From NCBI GenBank assembly GCA_963513935.1, contig OY740772.1:107835086-107899085 (forward strand): DNA of 64,000 nucleotides, written 5' to 3'. Under the pieces are notes generated by a model that did no database searches, had not been told where the DNA came from, and worked only from the letters and a program-made list of their open reading frames with translations. This DNA comes from Aphrophora alni (Eukaryota > Arthropoda > Insecta > Hemiptera > Aphrophoridae). The position numbers and the translations under genes were made by a program. Positions 21,564 through 32,847 of this stretch are shown one piece after another (within the stretch, counting starts at the first letter, position 1; every line of letters begins with the position of its first letter).

Positions 21564-21876
21564 GTATCTACTTGACGGAAGTAAAACAAGAGTTTACACC
21601 TTCAGAGAGAAGTAAGAAGACCCAACCTGACCGAATTCCTGTTGAGCTGACATCATAGTCAGAAATAATAATCCTCATTACTCAGTATTATAATGAGTAT
21701 TTTCTCTTTTCTCCCACTTAAACTTTTTTTCCTAAATTGCATTCCAAATTATACGTATTTACAAATTCAGGTAAGGATAATTTAAAAAATAATTTGTTTT
21801 CATATTATTTATTTAGATTATTAGTTCTAAGAAAACAAATGGTGCCAATTTTGCAGAAAATCGTCTTTTTGATATA

Positions 21877-22842
21877 AAGGGTGATTTAAGAAGATACGGG
21901 GAAACTTTCAGGACGCGTTCTGGTAAAAGTAAAGAAAGAGTTCATCGTAACAGCCCCAAAAACACTTAGTGTCCGGCTATCCGCCGTTTTATTTTTTACA
22001 AAAAATATTATAACTTTGGAAATAAAGATATTGAGTTTAGATTTGCGTATAAAATTTTTTTAATAAAACGTTTGCATCAAAAACAAAAAATTCATTTTAA
22101 AAATGGAGGCCGTAAATAACTTTGAATATATTGAAAACAGTTGATTTTCCAAAACAATTAAAAGAGACAAAATATTTTATTTAGGTGTTTTTATTTCTTT
22201 TCTACGTTAAATTACATCTGAGTTACAACGAAAAATGAAAAGTTAAATTTCTTGGCAACCCAAACTGTCTAAAACACACGAGATCACTCTAAAATCAAAA
22301 CATCATCTCATAATGTATCTCCGAATCTTTCTATTTTTGACTTTATGAACAAAACAATCATTTTAGAGTGAAAATTTAGAAATTTTAAAATGTCAAACTA
22401 AACGAAAAATCACTTTAATACTAAGAAAAATAATTTAAACTTACCTATAAATTAAATTTTTTGGTGATAATTCGGTTATACATTTTTTTATTTTTAACTG
22501 CTTTGTAGTTAAAAGATGAAAATATTTTCTCACTTGTAAATATTTTGTGAAGTTAACGGTATTCGTGATATTTGAACTAATGTTTTAAACGGTCGCCATT
22601 TTGAAATTATAAAAAATAAAATCTTTATATAACGAAACAGAAAAAGTGCGTGTAGCTAATCCCGATAACTTATTTCTTTCCAAAGTTAAAAGTTTTTTCT
22701 CTCTTTTTTTTAGTAAAAAAACAAAATGGCTGACGGAAAGCTAAACGTTTCCGGATCTATGTTTTTAAGGAATTTTTTGTCTTTAGTGTTTATGAGTAGA
22801 ACACGCCCTGTAATTTACTCTATTTCTTCTGGAATCACCCCG
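21877..22842. mobile_element. F-family foldback element, ~0.97 kb
   Basis: Left end AAAGGGTGATTTAAGAAG is the inverted counterpart of right end CTTCTGGAATCACCCCG, both next to TA. Further in, GTTCTGGTAAAAGTAAAGAA pairs with the TCTTTAGTGTTTATGAG / AGAACACGCCC region, and AAAAATGGAGGCCGT with ACGGTCGCCATTTT. More diverged than the copy at 18.95 kb. No ORF. Confidence 0.7.
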
Positions 22843-24104
22843 TATAAAACAGAGTTCATACAGGGCCTTCTTAATTAACAACATAAGGTCGTTTAAAATG
22901 TAATTATTTAATAATAAATTTAAGTATGGACATAAACTTAAATTGAATTACATATCATTATTTAACCTACTCACATTTGTAATTGAAATTGTAACATAAC
23001 TAATGATGAGCTAAAACTTTTACGTTTCTATGTATTATAAGATTAAAAAGAGACGAACAGATCCATAAAGACCCGAGCTTTCTTGCTCAAAAGGAGGCTT
23101 TAAGAAGATAATTTATCAAATTATTGACGTACATACGATCTACATTTTCACGTAATAAGTTATTCAAATCGGTACATGTTTGAAAAAAATCTATACTTTA
23201 ATACAGTTTAGACGAAAAAAAATTTATATTTTGCAAGTGTAAATGTAATTTACTCATACATAACGTAAATTCTAACGAAAACAATATGTAATTAAATTAC
23301 ATGTTAATTAAATTTTTCACTTTCTTCGGCCATTTTGACTCTGTCATAATTCATTCAGTAAACAAACTCTTTAGGATGGATCAGTTACATTAACATATGT
23401 TTGTAACTAACATTAACTGTGATGCAAGTCGGCCAAGGTCAACGCAAAACAGGTGTTTTTAATAGTCAAAGACAGCATGGACTCTGTACATAATATTGCT
23501 AACTAGTCTGGATTCTAATTGATGGAATTACAATAATTTAACAACATATACAAATTCACCACAAGATTGTGTGTATTGCAATAAATAATTTAAAACTTTC
23601 TGAATGTAAGTTTTCGTTTTTAAAATCGCCTCTAAAAGATTTGCGTTTAAACTTCTTGTGTTTGTTAGCACCTTTATTGGATAAATAAATCGGTCATCTT
23701 GTCTATGAAAAACTACATAACGTTTCGATAGCATTAATCAACCTCCACTATCAAGTGATAAGCCTAGAGGATAAAAAGTGAAAACCACCAGGGCCTTGTT
23801 AGAAACTAAAAATAACTTCTATGACGTAAGAAAGAAATCCTAAAGCCAGGTCTGAGCATTCAAAACAAAGACTAAATACAAACATAATCAGAAAGGAAAA
23901 GAGAAAAAAAGAAAAGAAAGAAAAGAGAAGAAGAAAAAAAGAAGAAGAAAGAGAAAAAAGAAGAAAAATAAAAAAATAAATTATAAAAATAAAAAACCAC
24001 CAGACACAGGACTTCTGCTTGTTATTCATCAGCTACAAGTTTCAGTTCTAATTAAAATGTCCTTTATAATATAAATTTACAAGCTGTTGGTGATATAGAA
24101 AATC
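22843..24104. other. Non-coding stretch with a polypurine tract
   Basis: 23895-23980 is a GAAA/AAGA-rich purine run that gives a meaningless poly-Phe/Ser antisense ORF. Nothing else recognised. Confidence 0.45.
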
Positions 24105-24300
24105 TCCTCAGGAGGGGTTTCACTCATAGTTAATACGTCAATGGTGGACCCAAGGAACGTAGCTGGAATAACACCTTTAATCACGTACTCTTGGGTTAGA
24201 TCCCTCTCTTTCATCCTTCCTATCAAGTATCCCTTAACCAACTCTTGTTCTCTTCCAACTCTGACGCTATAAGAGTAGAAATAGAAACGCAAGAAGAAAA
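24105..24300 (+). repeat. A-family copy A6
   Basis: TTGGGTTAGATCCCTCTC, TTTCATCCTTCCTATCAAG and CAACTCTTGTTCTCTTCC are clear. The 3' end is replaced by a 240-base GAGAAA-rich purine tract (24.30-24.54 kb). The 71-residue antisense ORF is incidental. Confidence 0.85.
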
Positions 24301-24540
24301 GTAGAAATATAATGAAAGAGAAGTAAACGAAAAATCGGATACAAAGAGAGTGAAACAGAAAAAATGAGAAGGAAAAGTAGAGACAGAAAGATAGGATATG
24401 TAGAGTTAGAAAGAGAAAATGAGAAATATTAAGAGTAGATACTTAAAGAGAGGAAGCAAATAAAACAGAAAATAGAGAGGTAGAACACGCATGAAGAAAG
24501 GTAGAGATAAAATATGACAAGTAGCATAAAGAGACAAGTC

Positions 24541-26779
24541 ATAACCTCTATGCGTTATTATGATACAAGTATAATTAACAATAAATTATATATAATGACT
24601 TGGTAGAAATATACCGATTTAAATAAATATAAACAATAATACTTTGACTTGGAAAAGTGTTCAACACTTGTAGTCTGGATTCAACACAAAGAAACACAGC
24701 ATGCAACATAAATATCTGAAGAAGAAGTAAATAGTGTGTTTACAGTAAACAAAACATTTCCAACTCAATTTGTTATTGTCTGCATACAGAAAGCAATCAG
24801 TATCCTGCTGTTAACTGTGTCAAGATAAATTCTTGCAGATGTAAATGTGCATTTCAAATGACTTGTTATTGTTTTCAATAAGCATAAATGTACTTTTCCT
24901 TCGAGAAACACCTGAAGGTCGTCAGTTAAAGCAAGGCTGAGCATTGACGTTCATCTCACGTGTGACCCTTGTTGGTTTATGGGACGTAAAAGGGTTTTAG
25001 TAATATCATTGTTCTCTGTGAACAGTTTGTGAGAATATTGGATATTGCACGCTGCGACTTTCATCTTGTAAAAGTTCTGTGTGTGTGATTATTAGAAAAG
25101 AAAGACAAAACGTCATGCCTAAATGTAGACCTAATAGTATATAAATATCAACTTTAAAAACTAACTTATTTTATAATTTCCTAATACAAATTTATAGTAT
25201 AATATATATTTCGAGATACGAACAATATAATTTACTAGTAGTATCCTAAAAATTTTATTACTTATTTATAGTAATGTAATCATTTCTTTTCTTTTTTTTC
25301 TCTTTTTTTTACAAAAGCATAATTTGTTTGGCAGGAGTCCTTAATATGAAACTTCTTACAGTTAAAATATAATAACGTAATTAAATAATATTTCAAGTGA
25401 AAAATATACGACCTAGACTGGGAATTTTTTCACTTGAAATATTATTTATTTATAAAACTAGCTGGATATGAAAAACGTATAAGCATAAAAATAAAAAAAT
25501 TAAAATCAATAATAACATAATTCCCGAACTCAGCAAACAAATCTGCTTTCTAGTTTTAAATCAAAATAATAAATAAATTCTAACACAAAGTACCACGTAT
25601 AAAACATTAAGACTACATACAGGGTGACAACCTTACAAAATCATTTTAATTTTTTTTTTTTTTAATAAAACTAGAATTAATCAAACACGTTTAAATCATT
25701 TGTTGCTACGTATCTTGTTGATGTATTTAGCTGCAAAGTCAATACAACCCAATGAAAACTTCTGCAAAACATTCTTAAATCGTTTTCACAATGTATGCCT
25801 CTAAAAGCTCAGGAAGCCTGTCATATTTGTTAATAATAGCAATATTTGTTCTTAATTTATTACTTGGATCTAAATATTTGTTGAAAATTTTGTTAAAATG
25901 AAACAAAAATATAAATCACTTTCTAACGCTAATAACACTAATTTTCTAGTAATAAAACTAGATAAATTATTGAAACTCCTACAAAACTCCCTCTCCTACA
26001 AGTCGTTAAATTCTTTTTCGATGCCATGAAATGACATGACCCATCGTAAATGGATTTCTCTGAAGACCCATGCCCAAGCTAAACGCTGTCAGAGATTAAA
26101 GGTCAACTTTAATATCCATTTCAGCTTATACGAGTATCATATAACAACATTATCGTAAAAACATTTCCATTTTATTAAACTCATTGTTTTTTTTTAATGA
26201 GAAGACATGTTTAAAAATAAATATAGCTTTACTAGGTAGGACGTGAGGTGATTTATAGACGAAAGGATTTTTTATCCATAATTCTTGAAATTTAAATTTA
26301 TTTTCTTGTATTTTGTTTGTTTACTGTTAACGTCTTTATTTTTCAAGGCCGGGGGGGGACGCTCCTTAGACTTAAAGTTGGAAATAAAGGCCAAGCTTAT
26401 GGTAAATACTTCAGTTTACTAAAAATACGTATAACCTATTTGACATTATAAATACTACTCAAAATATAGAAGCCTACTCAGACAACAATTAGTAAATGAA
26501 TATCAATGTCCACATTAGAGTAGCAATTTATAAATCTTAAAACATTGTTCGGGTTTTACTGTGTAAGAAGTCATCGATGCACGTAACTTACATATTTATA
26601 CGTTTTTGGAATAAAGTCCAATATTGTTGTATAGTTATGACTACAAACCATATTCGGTATACACATTTTATTTGACCTTTTATAAAAATATACCAAAAAC
26701 CAGGGCTTAGTTTTGCATATATTCAAAATGATGACAGTTTAAAATTGTTTATAAAGTTAATGGTTTTTGATATATTCGG
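24541..26779. other. Non-coding stretch with one small hairpin
   Basis: No gene, RNA gene or dispersed repeat recognised apart from the hairpin at 25383-25447. Confidence 0.45.
25383..25447. repeat. Short perfect inverted repeat
   Basis: AAATAATATTTCAAGTGAAA and TTTCACTTGAAATATTATTT flank about 22 bases. It could be a tiny MITE or a cruciform; no protein link. Confidence 0.8.
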
Positions 26780-27018
26780 CATTAAAAGTGTTACATGGCC
26801 GCCATTTTGAAAACAAAGTTCTGGATTTTTCCTACATTGGTAAAAGGTCACATACAAAATATGGACTCGAAATATAAATTATTTCTAAAAATATGTTTTT
26901 TATAACAAACACAATGCCGGACAAAAATGTTTTAAGACATATGCTTCTAGGAACGTTTTACTTATTTCGACCCAAGGAACCATGTCCTAAAGTTTCATAA
27001 CGTAGTTTGAAAACACCC
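26780..27018 (+). repeat. F-family solo right arm
   Basis: ACATGGCCGCCATTTTG starts the recognisable part; TTTGAAAACACCCTG next to TA ends it. No left arm found. Confidence 0.65.
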
Positions 27019-27165
27019 TGTATTGTTTGTTACAAATGTAAAATGTTTAACTAAACAGTAATACCATACTCAAAATTGTCTTTTAAATTGTTTTTAAAAT
27101 GATCAGTTGTAGGAAATTTCTGTTTATAAATAACTAGCATTTAATATTTTTAGTTTAAGGTAATT

Positions 27166-27296
27166 AATAACTCACATATGAATTTCACATTTCAACAATA
27201 TATTGTGACAGCTGTTAGGAAAATAAGCATCTTCAGACAACTATGAAAACCGGTGTCAATATATTGTTGAATTGTGAAATTCATTTGTGAGTTATT
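27166..27296 (-). mobile_element. H-like inverted-repeat element, 131 bp, decayed hammerhead inside
   Basis: Arms of about 40 bases: AATAACTCACATATGAATTT and CACATTTCAACAATATATTG on the left, their complement on the right (27257-27296). On the - strand the loop holds TTGT, CTGAAGA (27236-27230), T, a GC-starting stem, ACAGCTGTC and ACAA, but the expected GAAAC reads CTAAC. Stem I TTGT/ACAA still pairs. Confidence 0.75.
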
Positions 27297-28381
27297 TGTC
27301 TTAATATAGAATTTCACTAAGTGCCAACAGTGGTTAAGCTTAATATTTTTAGTTTAGTTAAAGTTGTCATATAAGTGGTATACATACGTGTGTCTATTTT
27401 ACAAATATATTTTTGAGTGTCCCTGACAAAAAAAAATCGAGGTATTGCCCTATAAACTATAGCTAATACGCTTTACTGATTATTCCCTAAAAGTGTTTTT
27501 CTTTTCTTTTTTTTAAACTAAGAATTTCTGGGTAGGCTACATAAAACCCCCAACTCTCAAAATTACCATGTTGTCAGATTAGGTTTTAAATAAATGTTTC
27601 CAATACATTTTGCTGAAAACCTCTAAAAAATCAAATAAATTATACTTATCTCAACTCTTCAAAATGTTGTGTTCATAAGTTATTGTTGAAAAACTTAAAA
27701 TGAGCCCTCTACGACGCACGAAAACGACCAAATTATAATTATATGTAAAGATATATGAATCAAATTAATAGATGAAGTATCTAAAATGAAGCAATTCCGA
27801 AGAGGATGCTAAATGATAAAATTGATGAGCGAAGAAGAATTAACAGACCAGACTGCGTTTGGCTAATGGAGTCGCTGTCGATGCACGATCTATTTTGGGG
27901 GAGAACGACAGAGTTAGTTAACTGGTGATCAATGGTGAACGTGATATCGTGGTTATGTTGTCAAAAATTAATATCACTAAATTAACAGGCCGAAGAAATT
28001 TACACTTCAGTAGTAATTGGATAGTTCCAAACTAAAAAGAAATCATTTTTGGTATTTATCAAATTAATTATGAACTACAAATTTCGTCGTATTTGCGGTT
28101 TGATATTTTTTGTTTAGGTAATAAATCTTTGCTGGACGTTGTTTGCGACTATTTCAATTTGAATTTCGATTTCAATTATGAAAGAAATAATTTCAACAAA
28201 TATTTTCTCTTTTTGTTTATAAGTAAGTTTTCACGTCCATGAGAAGGTGAATGCTATATTTGTAAATAGCCTAATTATTGTAAGTGCAGATATATCTTTT
28301 TGTAAATATGATTACAAATAATAAATCACAATTTAACATTTTTAGTAAAATGAAATGAACGTAATACATAATTAACTAAGG
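27297..28381. other. Non-coding stretch, nothing recognised
   Basis: AT-rich and without ORFs above 60 codons. Confidence 0.45.
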
Positions 28382-29010
28382 TTGGAATTATCTTTAGAGA
28401 AATCAGAATGCATGAGTCTGGTCAAAGGGAGCGGATACATTCTTAGAGTCCTGAGTCCTAAGGGAAATAATCACCCCAAACAACAGCGAAAAACAAGGAA
28501 ACTGGAAACAGTCTTCAGACTCTGCCAAAACTTTTACAAATCAAAATTCCTATACAATCAACAGTGTAAGCCAGATTTCACATATGCATCAGAAACGATT
28601 TCGAGAAAAGTTACAAAGGAAACAACTGAACTTCTTAAGAAAGATACTAGGACCCTGGAATACACCAGGAGAATCACGCATCTACAACCTCAGAGCTGCA
28701 TGATAAATAGGAAATCATAGTCGCGACCATGTGCAAGACAAAACTCACCTTCTATCACGTCCAAAGAAAGAACTAAGCCAAAAATATCCTACTCAACCAA
28801 GAAAACAAAAAAGTACAGATCCAAGTATGGATCAAAGAAGTACAAAAAAAGACTAAGACAAAACAGGAGTACAAGAGATGAAAATAGAAGATCGTATTTG
28901 ATACAAAGTGAATTGTTTCTTCGATGAAGGATCTTACGACGGACAAAACAGTACAGAGAGGAATCGCGCAAGAAGAAAACCAAAAGTAAAATAAAGAAAT
29001 AGAAGTTGTG
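28382..29010 (+). pseudogene. Decayed C-terminal end of an RTE-like reverse transcriptase
   Basis: The 112-codon frame contains FYKSKFL, then KPDFTYASET, the post-RT block of RTE-type ORF2 proteins (usual pattern K/RP-x-x-x-Y-A/G-S-E-T). After a frame change near 28.63 kb the neighbouring frame reads LRKILGPWNTPGESRIYN, the following conserved block, then a stop. Further downstream only broken pieces are seen (28.73-29.0 kb). The piece lacks the catalytic RT core, so it is a dead 5'-truncated copy. Exact clade is inferred. The antisense 64- and 96-residue ORFs are shadows. Confidence 0.75.
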
Positions 29011-29063
29011 TAAACGTAACCCACTGGTTGGTGAAATGAACTAAATAACAATGTACGTATCAC

Positions 29064-29744
29064 AATAAAGTTATCTAATTGTCATGACTCAAATAAAACA
29101 TAAATCGAAAAGAACATAGTTTCATTAATAATTTTTCCTTTAATTAAGTTTTTTAACTACTAAACCAGATAAAACTAAAATTTACAATATTAATTATTTA
29201 AATCTGATTAATAACTCAGACAATTATACTGTCACTATTTATTGAAAAGGTGTAAAAGTTATAGTAGTAACTTATAATTTATAAAAATACACCCAGCGAG
29301 ATGTTTAATAAGTTATAACAAGACATATACATGAGCATGATAGATACATTATCAGCCACTAGTTGCAAGATAGCGATGGTAGAATAATTACAATGTCATA
29401 GAGTAATCTGATCTTTAGTCATAGATCTAGTTACTGATGAGCAATTCTAATTAAAGTAGAAAATATAAGAAAGCGTCAAGGAGGCTGTGCAAATAAGAGT
29501 TGGTAGTTGATGAGGTTAGGCGGGGTGCCTTTAGAGGTGAAAGCTTCAGTTATAATGATCAAAGCAATCAGTACTCGGGTGTTAAAGTGGTTGGCTTTGG
29601 GTTCAGTGTAATTTATATCAATTTCAAAAGACTTTACCGACGAATCAAGAAGAGATTATAGAGTTGAAAAATATAATGTTTATCACTAAAGAATAGTTGA
29701 TGAAATAAAATAACAAGAACAATTAACATGTAAGAAAATAAGTT
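29064..29744. other. Non-coding stretch, nothing recognised
   Basis: No supported gene or repeat. Confidence 0.45.
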
Positions 29745-30271
29745 GATGGGCGCCAAAATGGTAACTACTCAACCCCATCATAAAATGTAATAGCAACGGA
29801 TCTTTTAAATTTATTGCCCAAAAGTTGGCAATGTTAAATTGTAAGAGTAGATCCTGTAGTCTTATCCAGTAGGTTTAGTTTTTTAAATAGTTGTTTCACA
29901 GATTTCTGGACCACGTAGTTGTGCATACCACTACTTTCTTGCTAGGTCCTAACAGGTCTCGTAGATGTTTATTAAAGAGTCTACACTCGCTTCGCTCGTG
30001 CCGGTGTCACGACCTTACAAATGTGAAGGAGCCACCCTATTAACTGCACTTGTGTTCGTTACTCCTCCCTGCCGGAACTCGTAACGAATGTGAAGGGGAG
30101 ATCAGGAGTTTAAAAAAATACATTTTTGACAATAATTTCGATATTTCTCGTCGTATATGTGTAAGGTTGCCACCATTACATCCAAAATTGACTTCTTCGC
30201 ATTTTTATCTACTTTAGTTTGTTATACGTTGAATTACATACGAGATATGAACAGAAATTATAATATATTTT

Positions 30272-30471
30272 TTGTACTTCCGTCTGCTCATCCAAAATTG
30301 TTTAAATGCATTACGGCCGTTTCGACTATTTAGTTAACACTTGTTTAGTTTATACGGAAATAAGTTTACATAATCGAAAAAACAAGTGTTTTTATAAAAA
30401 AATTAAAAGTGTGTAAATAAATGTGTATCAAATACGTACTAACGTTTTAAATGATTTTATAAGAATGTTGA

Positions 30472-30536
<65 letters not shown>

Positions 30537-30628
30537 CGAAAATAACGCATGTGGCCATGGCTGAATAAATAGTCGAAACGGCCGTAATGCATTGAAACAA
30601 TTTTGGATGAGCAGACGTAAGTACAACA
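30272..30628. mobile_element. Nested inverted-repeat element with (TA)n centre, ~357 bp
   Basis: Left arm TTGTACTTCCGTCTGCTCAT...GCATTACGGCCGTTTCGACT (30272-30332) is complementary to the right arm AGTCGAAACGGCCGTAATGC...ATGAGCAGACGTAAGTACAA (30570-30626). Each arm carries GAAACGGCCGTA, a GAAAC plus palindromic ACGGCCGT plus GTA arrangement like the H elements, but without a good CTGANGA. It interrupts the B/C repeat. Confidence 0.8.
30474..30532. repeat. (TA)n microsatellite
   Basis: About 58 bases, at the centre of the nested inverted-repeat element. Confidence 0.97.
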
Positions 30629-31170
30629 AATATATTATTATTTAAAAGCTCTCCAGTAAGGTGAAGAATATTAAAATGAACAGAAATTGTTTAAAATGGC
30701 CGTAATTTTGTAATGTTCCTGATCAATATGAACATACTCGAGTTCTCAATACCAAATTAAAAGTCATCTTCCTATCTTTATTTTTATGGCCGCTATCGTG
30801 CTTACGTACAGTCGATAACGACGTGTTAAAGGTGTTTGGGGTTGGTACTATTGCATAAAGAATTGAAATCTACTAATTTGCAGCTAATTTAGTCTTGAAT
30901 AACACACGAAAAGAGAACAAAGCCGGTATTTTAACACTTTCAATTAGATTTTTACGTTTTTCAATAAACTTCTATGAGCACACTAAAGTCTCCAACCAAA
31001 TTTCGTGTTTCTGTCTTAATTTTTGTGGCCGCTATCGTGCTTACGTAGAGTTGATAAAAACAAAGGACTGAGACTCTATCGAAAAATTCATTTTCGGTTT
31101 CCTGACGTCACGAAACGTGAAAATCAGACAAAAAACAGAGATGGGGTATATTGTTGACGAAACTTACCCA

Positions 31171-32095
31171 ATGTAAAGTAACATGTTTTGAAGTAACTTC
31201 TCATGATATTGGTTGTGTGTTATATATAAGGAGATACCATATGTTCAAACAACTACAAGTTATACATTTGAATATAAATGGTGAATCAAACTCTTATTAA
31301 AGATTCATGCAAACTTGTTTACTACTCTAAGGAATTAGAAATTGACTAATATTTTAATTTTGTCTTTACATCGTGGTTGTGTCAATTTACATTATCAAGT
31401 AAAAAATTAAACCTAACATTCATAAATAAACCGATAAAGCCCAGAAGTCAGAAATCTTTTCTTGTGTAATTGATATCAAAGTCACAGCGAGCCGGCCTAG
31501 CAGTCTATCTTGGTTGCTGCCTAATATGGAATCCCTTACCTTGACATATATATAGCAAGACCATGGATATTTAGAATTGAAAGAATAATATTTTATCATG
31601 TGTGGGAATTCCATTAATTTAGAAATAATTTTAAATGTACGGTCATTATTTGATATTAAATTATAAAAAACCCTATAAATTAGTTCTAGACACACAAGAC
31701 GTTGTAAATGTTCGCTAAGTTATAAAAACTGGATTATTTACGTGTAATATGTTTCAATTAATAATGTCAAATGTTGATTAAATACTTTTACAGGGATTAA
31801 TTTTAAAACATTCATTGTATACAAAACAAATTGTTTAGTAATTGTCTCTAACACCCAAGATGAGTCTAAACCTAAATATTATGGAATTATAATCATTGTT
31901 AATGATAATATTATAATACATTGGTAAGTAATGTACCAAAAATAAAAATTATTCCCTTGCAAATTTCCAAATAGCGACTGGTGTTTTACAACTAATTTAA
32001 TATTTTATTGTTTTTTACTGGTTATCTTTTGAACTACAAAAAAAGAAAAATATTCTCTACATATTAATATTTTTTTAATGTAAATCATTTTTTAA
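31171..32095. other. Non-coding stretch, nothing recognised
   Basis: AT-rich. The 91-residue - strand ORF at 31.4-31.7 kb shows no domain. Confidence 0.4.
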
Positions 32096-32099
32096 GATA

Positions 32100-32350
32100 T
32101 TCCACATTAAACATCCGCCATTTTTGAAAATGTACAAAATAAAATCTCGGCTTTCTGGTATAGTGTAAAAAGTTTACATATATAATCTGTATACCAAATC
32201 TTTATCCAACATCTTAACTACTTCTAAAGATAAAATATATTTTTTTGTAAAAAAAACAAAATGGCCGATGGACGGATCATGAAGCGTTTCCGACCCTATG
32301 TTTACCTAAACTTTTTTTTTCGCTCTAGAATTATTGCTGTGCAATTTTGA
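32100..32350 (+). repeat. F-family solo right arm
   Basis: CATCCGCCATTTTTG, AACAAAATGGCCGATGGACG, AAGCGTTTCCGACCC and the end TTGAATTACCCTG next to TATA. Confidence 0.65.
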
Positions 32351-32379
32351 ATTACCCTGTATATATCTGGTAATCAAAT

Positions 32380-32847
32380 GTTTTAAAAGGTATATGACAA
32401 AGATTGTGTAGTGGAAATTATAATATTTTCTTATAATTAATATGGTTTAATCGGACATTTCACATTATTTATAAATATAAAAATAATACACGAAGTTTCA
32501 AGAGTACAAATCAACTCTCGTTATCAAGTTTCTTCCAGTACTTTGTGTAGTGTAGTCCTGTGTGTGGTGGTTTTATCTGATGACGTTTGTATTTATTCTT
32601 AGCTTAGTTTTAGGCTTTTATTCTTTTCTTAGGCTATAGATTTAGTTTCCCAACATGGCTCTACGCTATTTGGCTATATTGGTGATTTTCTCTTTTATTT
32701 TCTAGTTTTAACACTTGATAACGAAGTTGATTTATACTCGCGAAACGTCAGCATTAGTTTTTATTCACACAAATAATGGAAAATGTCCTATATTAAACCA
32801 TATTAATAATGTGAGCAATCCATCATTATCTAATAACTTTAAAATAG
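32380..32847. mobile_element. D-family inverted-repeat element, copy D1
   Basis: Left arm ...ATTAATATGGTTTAATCGGACATTT...ATACACGAAG...CAAATCAACTCTCGTTATCAAG pairs with right arm CTTGATAACGAAGTTGATTTATACTCGC...GGAAAATGTCCTATATTAAACCATATTAATAAT. Each arm includes a hairpin followed by GAAAC. The interior contains TGTAGTCCTGTGTGTGGTGG (about 32552), the unexpanded counterpart of the minisatellite at 41.7 kb. No ORF. Confidence 0.75.

Larger units (their letters stand above)
29745..31170 (+). repeat. B/C-family dispersed repeat, longest copy
   Basis: B part: GATGGGCGCCAAAATGGTAA, GTAGTCTTATCCAGTAGG, CACTACTTTCTTGC and ACACTCGCTTCGCTCGTGCC. C part: AAAATGGCCGTAATTTTG and a ~235-base internal tandem in which TGGCCGCTATCGTGCTTACG occurs at about 30.79 and 31.03 kb. 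It ends near CGGTTTCCTGACGTCACG. Another element (30272-30628) is nested in it. No ORF; class unknown. Confidence 0.65.

Noticed and set aside
23799..24029. 76-residue Phe/Ser-rich - strand ORF with membrane-like composition
   Set aside because: Comes from a polypurine tract; no start context or homology sign.
25617..27018. ACAGGGTGACAACC at 25.62 kb as the left end of an F element ending at 27.02 kb
   Set aside because: The two ends do not pair beyond the ACAGGGTG octamer.
30272..30628. GAAACGGCCGTA arms as hammerhead ribozymes
   Set aside because: CTGANGA is degenerate (CTGAATA) and stem I does not form next to the core; kept only as a resemblance.
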